Of a stretch of 64,000 nucleotides of DNA, positions 46,909 through 55,194 are shown piece after piece (within the stretch, counting starts at the first letter, position 1; every line of letters begins with the position of its first letter). The notes below the pieces were generated by a model. It had not been told where the DNA came from. It ran no database searches and worked only from the letters and a program-made list of their open reading frames with translations. A program made the translations under genes and the position numbers. The stretch is from Chitinophagaceae bacterium (GTDB taxonomy: Bacteria > Bacteroidota > Bacteroidia > Chitinophagales > Chitinophagaceae): NCBI GenBank assembly GCA_022841365.1, contig JALHRP010000005.1, positions 30,003 through 94,002 of the forward strand. The letters run 5' to 3'.

Positions 46909-47400
46909 ATGCATAAAGAAGAAATAGAAAAACGGATAGAGACTGAACTTCTGAATGAAGGATTAACGATTCAATCAAAAGATTTTTCACGCCCATGGGG
47001 TGGGTTTTTTGTGTTGGATGAAACACAGGCCGATCAGTTTATTGAAATGTATTTTCCTACATACAGTAAAGAAGACCTGATGCTGGGAAATAAACTCAGC
47101 CCAAAAGTATTGGTTGTGGGTCCGGATAAACGCCTGTCCTGGCAGTTTCACCACCGCCGGGCAGAAATATGGCGGGTAGTAGAAGGTGAAATAGGTGTGG
47201 TGATGAGTGATAGTGATGAAGAAGCGGAATTAAATGTGTTTGAACCGGGTGATATTATTGTGCTTGAAAACGGGAAGCGTCATCGACTGGTAGGTTTAAA
47301 TGATTGGGGTGTTGTTGCAGAAATATGGCAGCATACCGATCCTTCAAATCCATCAGATGAAAATGATATCGTTCGTTTGCAGGATGATTTTGGAAGATAG
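46909..47400 (+). CDS. Cupin protein, mannose-6-phosphate isomerase type II-like
   Basis: 163 residues from ATG 46909 (the frame is open to 46876). Single double-stranded beta-helix domain with the phosphomannose isomerase type II C-terminal pattern: RPWGGFFVLDE, SWQFHHRRAEIWRVVEGEIGVV, FEPGDIIVLENGKRHRL, WGVVAEIWQHTDPSNPSDENDIVRLQDDFGR. Sugar-phosphate isomerase or epimerase activity is possible but not proven. Ends in its own terminator. Confidence 0.85.
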   Translation: MHKEEIEKRIETELLNEGLTIQSKDFSRPWGGFFVLDETQADQFIEMYFPTYSKEDLMLGNKLSPKVLVVGPDKRLSWQFHHRRAEIWRVVEGEIGVVMSDSDEEAELNVFEPGDIIVLENGKRHRLVGLNDWGVVAEIWQHTDPSNPSDENDIVRLQDDFGR

Positions 47401-47456
47401 TGTTTTATTTCAGCAAGATTATTGGAAAATAAAGTAGCCTGATTAAAAGTAAATTT

Positions 47457-47488
47457 AGATGTGCCGGAAAACCGGCACATCTTTTTTT
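47457..47488 (+). terminator. Terminator after the cupin gene
   Basis: Stem AGATGTGCCGG/CCGGCACATCT with a short A loop and a run of seven T. Confidence 0.9.
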
Positions 47489-47531
47489 ATAGATTTTCAC
47501 TAACTTAAGCCTGAAATAAAAATGGATAAAT

Positions 47532-47960
47532 ATGAGAAAGGTTTCGCACATACTTCAGCGCAAAGGAAAAAATGTTATTTCAGTTGAGCCGGGCTTACCA
47601 GTAATCAATGCATTGCAGTTAATGGCCGATAAAAATATTGGTTCGGTGATGGTGATGGACAATCATGAATACCTGGGCGTATTAACAGAACGGGACTATG
47701 CACGTAAAGTGATCCTCAAAGGAAAATCATCAACCGAAACGTTTGTAAAAGATATTATGACCACGGGTTTGCCCCGAATAACTCCTGATAATTCCATTGA
47801 AACCTGCATGCACATCATGAGCGAAAGCAATATCCGTTACCTGCCTGTTTTTGAAAACGATCAGGTTTGCGGCATTATTTCTATTAATGATGTGGTTACA
47901 GAAACCATTCTGTCGCAAAAAGAAACCATTGAGCAGCTGCAGAATTATATTCAGTCGTAA
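47532..47960 (+). CDS. CBS-domain pair protein
   Basis: 142 residues, two CBS motifs forming one Bateman module (about 10-60, GLPVINALQLMADKNIGSVMVMD ... GVLTERDYARKV, and 75-130, TPDNSIETCMHIMSESNIRYLPVFE ... GIISINDVV). Such stand-alone proteins bind adenine nucleotides and regulate partners; the partner here is unknown. Confidence 0.92.
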   Translation: MRKVSHILQRKGKNVISVEPGLPVINALQLMADKNIGSVMVMDNHEYLGVLTERDYARKVILKGKSSTETFVKDIMTTGLPRITPDNSIETCMHIMSESNIRYLPVFENDQVCGIISINDVVTETILSQKETIEQLQNYIQS

Positions 47961-48051
47961 AAGTTCACTTGTATCACGCCTTCGTCTGATGGGTGTTGAT
48001 CATAAATTGATCAGACAGGGACGTTTGACAAATATCATTTGATGAACGGCC

Positions 48052-48080
48052 TTGTCAGGGCTTTTCACTTTGTACCTTTG
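48052..48080 (+). promoter_or_regulatory. Promoter of the ABC exporter gene
   Basis: -33 TTG (48052-48054), an 18-base spacer and -7 box TACCTTTG (48073-48080), a full Bacteroidota promoter. The ATG follows after 7 bases, so the mRNA is nearly leaderless. Confidence 0.7.
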
Positions 48081-48087
48081 CTTCCGC

Positions 48088-49908
48088 ATGAAGCAGCTTT
48101 CTTATCTCAATAAATATTTCTGGAAGTACAGAGTAAGGCTAACGTTGGGGATCATCTTCATCTTTATTTCTAACTACTTTGCAGTACTGGCACCACAGGT
48201 TACCGGTTATATTATTGATAAGGTACAGGCGTTTTTAACCAACAGTCCGCAGAATAAAATCATTAAACAGAACGATTGGCTGGTAACATCATTAATTAAT
48301 TGGATTGAAACTTTTTCTTTTTCCTTTACCGGTGTTGTTGCACTCTTTGGTATTGTACTATTACTCTTTGCAATTCTGCGGGGCTTTTTTATGTTTCTGA
48401 TGCGCCAAACAATTATTGTGATGAGCAGGCATATTGAGTACGACCAGAAGAACGAAGTGTTTCAGCATTATCTCCAGCTCGATACCAATTTTTACAAGAC
48501 ACATGAAACAGGTGATCTCATGAACCGGATGGCCGAAGATGTCAGCCGTGTGCGGATGTATACTGGCCCGGCAATCATGTATCTCATCAACCTCATTGCA
48601 CTCATTTCGCTGAGTGTATTTTATATGGTCAAAAAAAATGCGGAGCTATCGTTGTATGTATTGGCACCTTTACCCATTCTGGCTATTACCATTTATTATG
48701 TAAACAATATCATCAATAAAAAAAGCGAAGAAGTACAAAAAAAATTATCCGATCTCACCACCAATGCGCAACAGGCCTATTCCGGTATACGTGTAATCAA
48801 ATCCTTTGTGCAGGAAGCTGCCATGCTTCGTTTTTTTAAAACAAACAGTGAGCAATACCGCAGCAATGCCATGAGTCTGTATAAAGTTGAAGCGGTTTAT
48901 TTTCCTATCATGGGTTTAATCATCGGCATCAGTACGTTGTTGGTGATATTGGTAGGTGGATTAAAATACATGCAGGGCCAGATTAACTTTGGCGATATGG
49001 CTGCCTTTATTATGTATTTAACCATGATGGCTTTTCCGGTAAGTGCCATTGGCTGGGTGGCCAGCACCATTCAGCGTGCAGCAGCATCACAAAAACGACT
49101 GAACGAATTTTTATTAACTGCTTCAACCATTCAACAACCACATCAACCAATTGAACATGAATTGCAGGGCGATATTGAGTTCAGTAATGTAAGTTTTGTA
49201 TATCCGCACACAGGCATTGAAGCGTTAAAAAACTTTAATCTTCATATACGCAAAGGAGAAAAAATTGCAGTGATAGGAAGAACAGGTTCCGGTAAATCAA
49301 CCATTGCACAGTTGTTACTTCGTTTTTATGATCCCACCAAAGGAACTGTAAAAGTGGATGGTATTTTATTGCATCAGTTACAATTGCAGGATTACCGCAG
49401 TCAGGTAAGTTATATACCACAGGAAGTATTTTTATTCAGCGACAGTATTGCCAACAATATTGCATTTGGTTCTGTTGCACAGGCCGATGAAAGAATACAG
49501 GCAGCAGCAACATCTGCTGCAGTGCACAGAGATATTCAATCATTTGCTGCAGGTTACCAGACAATGGTAGGCGAGCGGGGTGTTACTTTAAGCGGAGGTC
49601 AAAAACAACGGATTTCGATTGCACGTGCATTGGTGAAAGATCCCGGACTCATTATACTTGATGATTGTTTAAATGCGGTTGATGCCAGAACTGAACGTGA
49701 AATTCTTACACATTTATCGGGCTACCTGCAGGATAAAACAGCCATCGTCATTACACATCGTATTTTTTCGTTACTTCAATTCGACCGGATTATTGTAATG
49801 GATGACGGAGCTATTGCCGAACAGGGAACACATGCAGAACTGCTGAAAAAACAAGGCCTCTATGCAGATTTGTATAACCGTCAGCAACTCGAAGAAACCC
49901 GTTCCTGA
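48088..49908 (+). CDS. ABC exporter, fused transmembrane and ATPase domains (MsbA/multidrug type)
   Basis: 606 residues from ATG 48088. Six transmembrane helices (to about 330), then the nucleotide-binding domain with Walker A GRTGSGKST, signature LSGGQKQR, Walker B LIILDDCLNAVD and the switch His in VITHRIF. The residue after the Walker B Asp is Asp, not the usual Glu, so the ATPase site may be degenerate. Half-transporters form homodimers or heterodimers; no partner gene lies nearby. Confidence 0.94.
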   Translation: MKQLSYLNKYFWKYRVRLTLGIIFIFISNYFAVLAPQVTGYIIDKVQAFLTNSPQNKIIKQNDWLVTSLINWIETFSFSFTGVVALFGIVLLLFAILRGFFMFLMRQTIIVMSRHIEYDQKNEVFQHYLQLDTNFYKTHETGDLMNRMAEDVSRVRMYTGPAIMYLINLIALISLSVFYMVKKNAELSLYVLAPLPILAITIYYVNNIINKKSEEVQKKLSDLTTNAQQAYSGIRVIKSFVQEAAMLRFFKTNSEQYRSNAMSLYKVEAVYFPIMGLIIGISTLLVILVGGLKYMQGQINFGDMAAFIMYLTMMAFPVSAIGWVASTIQRAAASQKRLNEFLLTASTIQQPHQPIEHELQGDIEFSNVSFVYPHTGIEALKNFNLHIRKGEKIAVIGRTGSGKSTIAQLLLRFYDPTKGTVKVDGILLHQLQLQDYRSQVSYIPQEVFLFSDSIANNIAFGSVAQADERIQAAATSAAVHRDIQSFAAGYQTMVGERGVTLSGGQKQRISIARALVKDPGLIILDDCLNAVDARTEREILTHLSGYLQDKTAIVITHRIFSLLQFDRIIVMDDGAIAEQGTHAELLKKQGLYADLYNRQQLEETRS

Positions 49909-49946
49909 ACAGGCTTTCCTGATGTTTTAAGGAGTGTTTGGAAAAT

Positions 49947-49976
49947 TTTGCCAAATCGAAAAGAAATATATCTTTG
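49947..49976 (+). promoter_or_regulatory. Promoter of the DUF3276 gene
   Basis: -33 TTTG (49947-49950), an 18-base spacer and -7 box TATCTTTG (49969-49976), 42 bases before the GTG start. Confidence 0.7.
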
Positions 49977-50018
49977 TCGCTGTTTGAAAAAAGCATTGCA
50001 AACTAAAACCTAAAAACT

Positions 50019-50486
50019 GTGGCGTACGAAAACAATGACAAACGGATGGAAAGCATTTACAGCAAACGGATCCGTGCAGGAAAGAGAAGAACGTATTTCT
50101 TTGATGTAAGATCTACACGTGGTAACGATTATTACTTAACCATTACGGAGAGCCGTAAGCGCTTTACAGGTGAAGGGTACGATCGTCATAAAATTTTCCT
50201 TTACAAAGAAGACTTCAATAAATTCATTAAGGGATTGAACGAGGCAGTTGATTATGTAAAAACAGAATTGATGCCTGATTTTGATTTTGATGCATTTAAT
50301 CATGAAGATGCTCCTTCAAGTGGCGATGGTGATTATGCTCCTGCAGAATCATCTTCAAATGGCAGCAGTGCATCAGCAGCTCCGGCTCCTGCTCCGGTTG
50401 CAGCAGCAGAACAAACACCCGCACCTGCAGCAGAAGTTGAGAACCATGACAATGGTTTGGCCAATGAAGAAGTAGATAAATGGTAA
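50019..50486 (+). CDS. DUF3276 PUR-alpha-like nucleic-acid-binding protein
   Basis: 155 residues from GTG 50019 (AYENNDKR; ATG at 50046 is an alternative). The PUR-like domain (about 10-85, SIYSKRIRAGKRRTYFFDVRSTRGNDYYLTITESRKRF) is characteristic of Bacteroidota DUF3276 proteins, which resemble eukaryotic Pur-alpha and bind single-stranded nucleic acid. The C-terminal third is low-complexity Ser/Ala/Pro/Glu. Monocistronic with promoter and terminator. Confidence 0.92.
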   Translation: MAYENNDKRMESIYSKRIRAGKRRTYFFDVRSTRGNDYYLTITESRKRFTGEGYDRHKIFLYKEDFNKFIKGLNEAVDYVKTELMPDFDFDAFNHEDAPSSGDGDYAPAESSSNGSSASAAPAPAPVAAAEQTPAPAAEVENHDNGLANEEVDKW

Positions 50487-50511
50487 GCAACCAAAACTGA
50501 CTGATAAAAGT

Positions 50512-50540
50512 AAACCCCGCATCTGCGGGGTTTCTAATTT
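50512..50540 (+). terminator. Terminator after the DUF3276 gene
   Basis: Perfect 9-bp stem AAACCCCGC/GCGGGGTTT, four-base loop, T-rich tail. Confidence 0.88.
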
Positions 50541-50561
50541 TATATAGGGAGAAGATTGTTC

Positions 50562-51662
50562 TTAATAAACTTTCACCATGAAAACAAAGTCCTGCAGTTT
50601 TTTCACCTGTTGTACAGGATCCATTCCTTTTACAGATGAACTACCGGGAAGCTTCAGATCATGCATACTGGTATCATCTTTCTTCAATTCATTCACCGCC
50701 TGGATGATGTATTTTGATTGGATGGCAAATACCACACCTTCTGCCTGAGTTTCTTTTGTGCTTAAGATTCCAATGATTTCACCTCTGCGGTTAAATACAG
50801 GGCCACCGCTGTTACCGGGGTTTGCAGCAACTGCAATCTGGCAACTGAGTGTATCGCCATTAAAACCTGTTTTGGCACTGAGGTAACCTTCGCCATACAC
50901 AATTTCGTTACGTGGATAACCGAGAGTAAAAATGGGTTCAGCAATGTCAGTAGAAGATTTACGGATACCATATGGCAGATTACCCAATGGTTTAAAATCC
51001 TTGTCTTCAATTTTTAAAATGGCAATATCTTTTGCAGCATCAATCTTAATAATGATAGCTTTAAACTCCTCACCCTTACTATTCAGTACAATTGCACCTT
51101 TTGCATTTTTAACCACATGTGCATTTGTAACTAAGTAACCTTTTCCATCAACTAAAAAAGCAGAACCGCTTTCTTTAATAACAGTGCCCGGCTCCAGTTT
51201 GCTGATAACCGTGTTAATTTTGCTGTCCTGTTGTCTTTGTTTACGTTCAAGGTTGTCAACTTTTTTGCTGAGATCAGTTAACGCTTTGGTATTGTTCTTC
51301 GGTCCCAGTAATAAGGTCATACCACTGATAGATAAAGCGGTAATACCTGCAATAGAAGCAGCAATGGTAATGGTACGTTTGTAACGTTTCCAGATGTTCA
51401 TTACCTGAGCGCCCGTAGATAGTACTTCTTCCTTAATGGCACCATCCTGCAATAATTGGTTGTGCACCTCATGCAGTGAATGTTTCATTTCACGCACACC
51501 ACCATAACGCTGAAATTCCTGTAAGAAAAATGTATGCTCCACCACCAATTGATCAACTTCGGGGTTTGTTTGCCTCAGTTGCTCAAACAGTGCCTTTTCT
51601 TCTGCATTCATTTCCCCTTTCAGGTAACGCTCAGTGGCATCCAGTATTAAAATTTCATCCAT
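50562..51662 (-). CDS. Anti-sigma-like domain fused to a trypsin-like (HtrA-type) periplasmic protease
   Basis: 366 residues from ATG 51662, one base after the sigma stop (TGAAATG). N-terminal helical cytoplasmic region (about 1-90, ATERYLKGEMNAEEKALFEQLRQTNPEVDQ) resembles anti-sigma domains without zinc motif; a transmembrane helix (about 93-118); a short coiled coil; then a trypsin-like domain with His in TNAHVV, Asp in AAKDIAILKI and Ser in NPGNSGGPVF. No PDZ domain follows. Placed directly behind its ECF sigma gene, it may couple signal sensing or proteolysis to sigma release; this is inference. Confidence 0.85.
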   Translation of the reverse strand: MDEILILDATERYLKGEMNAEEKALFEQLRQTNPEVDQLVVEHTFFLQEFQRYGGVREMKHSLHEVHNQLLQDGAIKEEVLSTGAQVMNIWKRYKRTITIAASIAGITALSISGMTLLLGPKNNTKALTDLSKKVDNLERKQRQQDSKINTVISKLEPGTVIKESGSAFLVDGKGYLVTNAHVVKNAKGAIVLNSKGEEFKAIIIKIDAAKDIAILKIEDKDFKPLGNLPYGIRKSSTDIAEPIFTLGYPRNEIVYGEGYLSAKTGFNGDTLSCQIAVAANPGNSGGPVFNRRGEIIGILSTKETQAEGVVFAIQSKYIIQAVNELKKDDTSMHDLKLPGSSSVKGMDPVQQVKKLQDFVFMVKVY

Positions 51663-51663
51663 T

Positions 51664-52230
51664 TCAGTCTCCCTTTTTATATTGAGCAAAGAATAATTTC
51701 TTCAATCGCATCAAACACTTGTACTTCTGGTTCTTGGCATTATCCGCATTGGTGTAGCCAAATCCTTCAGCAATATCCTGCATTTGTTTCTTCTGTATAT
51801 AATAGGCCTCCAGCAGACTTTTACAAGGTTCACCCAAATGACTCAGCGCTTTGTCCATAATTCCAAACGCCTCATTTTTCCGGTCCTGCTCCTCCAGTTC
51901 TTCTTCAATTGGTACAACTTCCTCCATACTTTCTACAGGAGTACCAAATCGTTGAAGTTGCTGTAAACGTTTCAGCCATAGCCGCCTGCACACAGAGTAG
52001 ATGTAGGTTTTTATCTGGCTGGTCAGTTCAAAATTGCCTCCTCTGGCTTTTTCGTATAAAAGGATCATCGCCTCCTGAAAAATGTCTCTTGCATCATCTG
52101 TACTACCGTTATTATTCAGGATAAAGGTCTGGATCATCCCAAAATTGTCTTTGTACAGCGTCTCAATCGCCTTCCTGTCGTTATGTGCCAAGCCATCTAA
52201 AAGATCCAGTTCTTTGGAGTTCGATTTCAC
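51664..52230 (-). CDS. ECF-like RNA polymerase sigma factor
   Basis: 188 residues from the GTG at 52230 (the frame is open to 52368, but the upstream part looks non-coding). Region 2: DDARDIFQEAMILLYEKARGGNF and SQIKTYIYSVCRRLWLKRL; region 4 is divergent (LLEAYYIQKKQMQDIAEGFGYTNADNAKNQKYKCLMRLKKLF), as in a Bacteroidota sigma subgroup. Operon with the anti-sigma/protease fusion. Confidence 0.85.
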   Translation of the reverse strand: MKSNSKELDLLDGLAHNDRKAIETLYKDNFGMIQTFILNNNGSTDDARDIFQEAMILLYEKARGGNFELTSQIKTYIYSVCRRLWLKRLQQLQRFGTPVESMEEVVPIEEELEEQDRKNEAFGIMDKALSHLGEPCKSLLEAYYIQKKQMQDIAEGFGYTNADNAKNQKYKCLMRLKKLFFAQYKKGD

Positions 52231-52371
52231 TTTCTCTGTGTTTAATACTGTAAAGGCAAAATTGTAACCCAAAAAGGGCTTAAAAAAATTTATTTTCAAC
52301 TGCGGGTTACCTTTTCCAGCTTTCTGTATTAATCCCTTGATAATTATCTTAAACTTTAAAATTAACAAAGA

Positions 52372-52557
52372 ATGAAAAAGGTTTTATTAGCGTTCGCTAT
52401 CCTCGGTTTTGTAGCTTGTAACAATGAAGGTGAAAAAGAACCAGCTGCTGATACTACAGCTGCTCCAGTTGTTGCTGACACTACAGCTCCAGTTGTTGCT
52501 GACACTACAGCAAAAGATACTACAGCTCCTGCTGCAGTTGACACAACTAAGAAGTAA
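52372..52557 (+). CDS. Small repetitive lipoprotein
   Basis: 61 residues. Lipobox ILGFVAC gives lipid-anchored Cys16; the mature part is made of ADTT/APVV units, with the APVVADTT unit repeated exactly. No folded domain is expected. Divergent from the sigma gene, with which it shares an upstream region of about 140 bases. A strong terminator follows. Confidence 0.75.
   Translation: MKKVLLAFAILGFVACNNEGEKEPAADTTAAPVVADTTAPVVADTTAKDTTAPAAVDTTKK
52462..52509 (+). repeat. 24-bp tandem repeat in the small lipoprotein gene
   Basis: Two identical 24-base units (52462-52485, 52486-52509) encoding APVVADTT twice, a likely site of length variation by slippage. Confidence 0.85.
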
Positions 52558-52651
52558 TCTTAGCCGAAGGCTTTCGTGAAGAGTGATTTCCCAGCTTGCG
52601 GGCAACAGTGAAGCCTGAATAAAAATTTCATATGGCAAGCAATCGTTAACG

Positions 52652-52680
52652 GCCGTTCCATTCCTGGAATGGCTTTTTTC
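52652..52680 (+). terminator. Terminator after the small lipoprotein gene
   Basis: Stem GCCGTTCCA/TGGAATGGC (one G-T pair), loop of four, followed by six T. The rest of 52558-52972 holds a second hairpin (52858-52885, ATCCCGGCC/GGTCGGGAT) and the repeat at 52894; no gene. Confidence 0.82.
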
Positions 52681-52857
52681 GTTTTCGGACTTTTTTTACA
52701 ACTAACACTTGTTTTATCAATCTCCTATTTTATATTTGAACTGTAATGACAAACAACAAAGGATACCGTTTCTTTTATTTTAGTTTCTTTTACTATAAAA
52801 GGAAGCCGGGAAACCTGTTGTTGAATGTGAGCTAAACGAACGAAACGAATCAACATA

Positions 52858-52885
52858 AAGAATCCCGGCCAAGAGGTCGGGATTC
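52858..52885. repeat. Hairpin upstream of pheA
   Basis: Imperfect 10-bp inverted repeat AATCCCGGCC/GGTCGGGATT with a four-base loop. Could be a terminator remnant or part of a repeat element; a related AAGCCGGGAAACC segment lies 60 bases upstream. Confidence 0.5.
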
Positions 52886-52893
52886 GTCATTTA

Positions 52894-52937
52894 AGGCCTC
52901 CCCAAACCCCTCCAGAGGAGGGGCTTAGGTTGCCGAG
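52894..52937. repeat. CTCC/GGAG hairpin repeat, intergenic copy before pheA
   Basis: CCTCCCC AAACCCCTCC AGA GGAGGGGCTT, orientation C-rich first, with a right tail AGGTTGCCGAG that recurs in part (AGAGTCCGAGAG) at 60048. Confidence 0.8.
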
Positions 52938-52972
52938 AATTTAGAATACTTTATTTGTAATAAATAAGAAAG

Positions 52973-53902
52973 ATGGGAGTACAAGAAAAATCAGAGTCTC
53001 AAAAAAGTGAGCACGGTGAGATGAACTCCTCCCCTTTGGGGAGGGCGGGAGGGGCTGTAGCTATACAAGGTTACGAAGGCAGTTTTCATCAGGAGGCGGC
53101 AAGACAATTTTTTGGAAAAGATGTACAAGTGATCCCCTGTGCAACGTTCAGGGAAGTGGTGAAAATTGGTGCCAACAAAAAAGAAAGCGACGGTGCTGTA
53201 ATGGCTATTGAAAACTCAATCGCCGGCAGCATACTTCCCAACTATAATTTATTACAGAAAAGCAATCTGGTGATTGTGGGTGAAGTGTACCTGCACATCA
53301 AACAAAATTTACTTGTAAATAAAGGCGTAAAACTGGAAGACATTAAAGAAGTGCATTCGCATACCATGGCCTTGCAGCAGTGCTACGATTTTTTGGATAA
53401 GTACAAATGGAAACTGGTTGAAACAGAAGACACAGCTTTAAGTGCAAAACATATTCATCAGCATAAGAGCAAACATATTGCAGCTATCGCCAGCAAGCTC
53501 GCCGCCGAATTATACGGATTGAATGTGATTGCACCGGGCATTCAAACCATGAAGAACAACTATACAAGGTTTCTCATTTTACAACGTGAACAAAACGGTT
53601 CGATTGAACACGCCAATAAGGCATCGGTGAATTTTGTAACCGATCATTCAAAAGGAAGTTTGGCAAGAGTACTTGGACAAATTGCAGATGGAGGTATTAA
53701 TTTAAGTAAGCTGCAAAGTTTCCCTATTCCGGGAACAGATTTTAAATACAGCTTTCATGCAGATATGGAGTTTGAAAACATTCAGCAGTTTCATAAAGTG
53801 ATTGAAGCAATTAAGCCTTCAACGGTGGAGTTGAAGATCTATGGTGTTTATAAAAACGGAAAGACAGCGGCCCCCTCTAACTCCCCCAAAGGGGGAGAAT
53901 AG
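52973..53902 (+). CDS. pheA: Prephenate dehydratase
   Basis: 309 residues. Converts prephenate to phenylpyruvate for phenylalanine. The periplasmic-binding-like PDT domain starts at VAIQGYEGSFHQEAA (about residue 29) and contains the NNYTRFLIL signature; an ACT domain (about 220-298, SLARVLGQIADGGINLSKLQSFP) binds Phe. No chorismate mutase domain. The first 28 residues are unusual: SSPLGRAGG is a translated hairpin repeat (53026-53057). A second repeat supplies the C-terminus SNSPKGGE and stop codon. First gene of the aromatic operon. Confidence 0.93.
   Translation: MGVQEKSESQKSEHGEMNSSPLGRAGGAVAIQGYEGSFHQEAARQFFGKDVQVIPCATFREVVKIGANKKESDGAVMAIENSIAGSILPNYNLLQKSNLVIVGEVYLHIKQNLLVNKGVKLEDIKEVHSHTMALQQCYDFLDKYKWKLVETEDTALSAKHIHQHKSKHIAAIASKLAAELYGLNVIAPGIQTMKNNYTRFLILQREQNGSIEHANKASVNFVTDHSKGSLARVLGQIADGGINLSKLQSFPIPGTDFKYSFHADMEFENIQQFHKVIEAIKPSTVELKIYGVYKNGKTAAPSNSPKGGE
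53026..53057. repeat. CTCC/GGAG hairpin repeat within pheA N-terminus
   Basis: CTCCCC TTT GGGGAG core plus G-rich GGCGGGAGGGGCTG; inverted orientation relative to 52894. Encodes SSPLGRAGG in frame. Confidence 0.85.
53867..53902. repeat. CTCC/GGAG hairpin repeat covering the pheA stop codon
   Basis: CTCCCCC AAA GGGGGAG core preceded by GCCCCCTCTAA; encodes PSNSPKGGE and the TAG stop. Confidence 0.82.
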
Positions 53903-53940
53903 CTGCAACACAGCCCTGATGTGTAACCTCATAATTGATT

Positions 53941-55194
53941 ATGGCAAGTATTAAAGTAAAAGAAATGCAAACAGCAAAACGATTAGATGGTATTGGTGAA
54001 TATTATTTTTCGCAGAAGTTGCGGGAGATTGATGAACTGAACAAGCAAGGGAAGCAGATCATCAACCTTGGTATTGGCAGTCCGGATTTACCGCCACATC
54101 CCGATGTAATTAAAACCTTGCAGGAAGAAAGTGCAAAACCGAATACACATGCGTATCAATCGTACAAAGGTTCGCCGGTGTTGCGCAAAGCAATGAGCGA
54201 TTGGTATAAAACATGGTACAATGTTGAATTGAATGCTGATACAGAAATTCTTCCGCTCATTGGCAGTAAGGAAGGCATTATGCATATCTGTATGACGTAT
54301 TTAAATGAAGGCGATAAAGTGTTGGTGCCGAACCCCGGTTACCCTACTTACAGAAGTGCTGTGAAATTAGCTGGAGGAGTTTGTGTTGATTATGATTTGA
54401 AAGAAGAAAATAATTACGCTCCCGATTTTACAGAAATAGAAAAACAATTAGAGTCGCTGAATAGCGAGGATGGTGCGTTGGTATCCCCTCCCGGGAGGGG
54501 TTGGGGTGGGTTTAAGTTGATGTTTGTAAATTATCCACAGATGCCAACCGGACAGCTGCCCGACAGAAAATTATTTGAACAACTCGTTGCATTCGGAAAG
54601 AAAACAGGCATCCTCATCATTCATGATAATCCGTATAGCTTTATCCTGAATGAAAACCCGATGAGTTTATTAAGCATTGATGGTGCAAAAGATTGTGTGT
54701 TGGAATTAAACTCACTCAGCAAAAGTCAGAATATGGCGGGCTGGAGAGTGGGGATGTTGAGCGGAGCAAAAGAACGTATAGATGAAGTCCTTCGTTTTAA
54801 AAGTAATATGGATAGTGGTATGTTTCTGCCATTGCAGTTGGCAGCAGCAACTGCATTGAATCTTGGTAAAGATTGGTACGATGGTGTAAATGCTATTTAC
54901 CGTGAACGCAGAGAAAAAGTATTTGAATTATTGGATCTGCTGAACTGTGTGTATTCGAAAGATCAGGCAGGTATGTTTGTGTGGGCAAAAGCCTCCCCAA
55001 CCCCTCCAAAGGAGGGGCTAAAAGAACATCCTTTGGGAATTGGCGGAAGGTTGAGTGATGAAGTGTTGTATAACAGTAATGTATTTATTACACCTGGTGG
55101 CATTTTTGGTAATGCAGGTGATGGATATATAAGAGTGAGTTTGTGTGCGCCTGTTGAGCGTTTTGAACAGGCAATAAAAAGAATTAAAGGGTAG
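53941..55194 (+). CDS. Class I/II PLP-dependent aminotransferase with two repeat-derived inserts
   Basis: 417 residues from ATG 53941. Fold type I: PLP-binding Lys261 in SLSKSQNMAGWRVG, IIHDNPY near 227-232, NLGIGSPDL near the N-terminus, and terminal GYIRVSLC. Resembles LL-diaminopimelate/aspartate-type aminotransferases; in this operon it probably transaminates phenylpyruvate, hydroxyphenylpyruvate or prephenate. Two in-frame inserts do not belong to the family: residues about 182-191 (SPPGRGWGG) and 351-361 (SPTPPKEGL), both encoded by CTCC/GGAG repeats. The stop codon lies in a third repeat. Confidence 0.9.
   Translation: MASIKVKEMQTAKRLDGIGEYYFSQKLREIDELNKQGKQIINLGIGSPDLPPHPDVIKTLQEESAKPNTHAYQSYKGSPVLRKAMSDWYKTWYNVELNADTEILPLIGSKEGIMHICMTYLNEGDKVLVPNPGYPTYRSAVKLAGGVCVDYDLKEENNYAPDFTEIEKQLESLNSEDGALVSPPGRGWGGFKLMFVNYPQMPTGQLPDRKLFEQLVAFGKKTGILIIHDNPYSFILNENPMSLLSIDGAKDCVLELNSLSKSQNMAGWRVGMLSGAKERIDEVLRFKSNMDSGMFLPLQLAAATALNLGKDWYDGVNAIYRERREKVFELLDLLNCVYSKDQAGMFVWAKASPTPPKEGLKEHPLGIGGRLSDEVLYNSNVFITPGGIFGNAGDGYIRVSLCAPVERFEQAIKRIKG
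54483..54513. repeat. CTCC/GGAG hairpin repeat inside the aminotransferase gene, first
   Basis: CCCCTCC CGG GAGGGG core plus TTGGGGTGGG tail (G-rich last). Encodes SPPGRGWGG between residues 181 and 191. Confidence 0.85.
54991..55024. repeat. CTCC/GGAG hairpin repeat inside the aminotransferase gene, second
   Basis: GCCTCCCCAACCCCTCC AAA GGAGGGGCT, opposite orientation to the first. Encodes ASPTPPKEGLK from residue 351. Confidence 0.88.
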
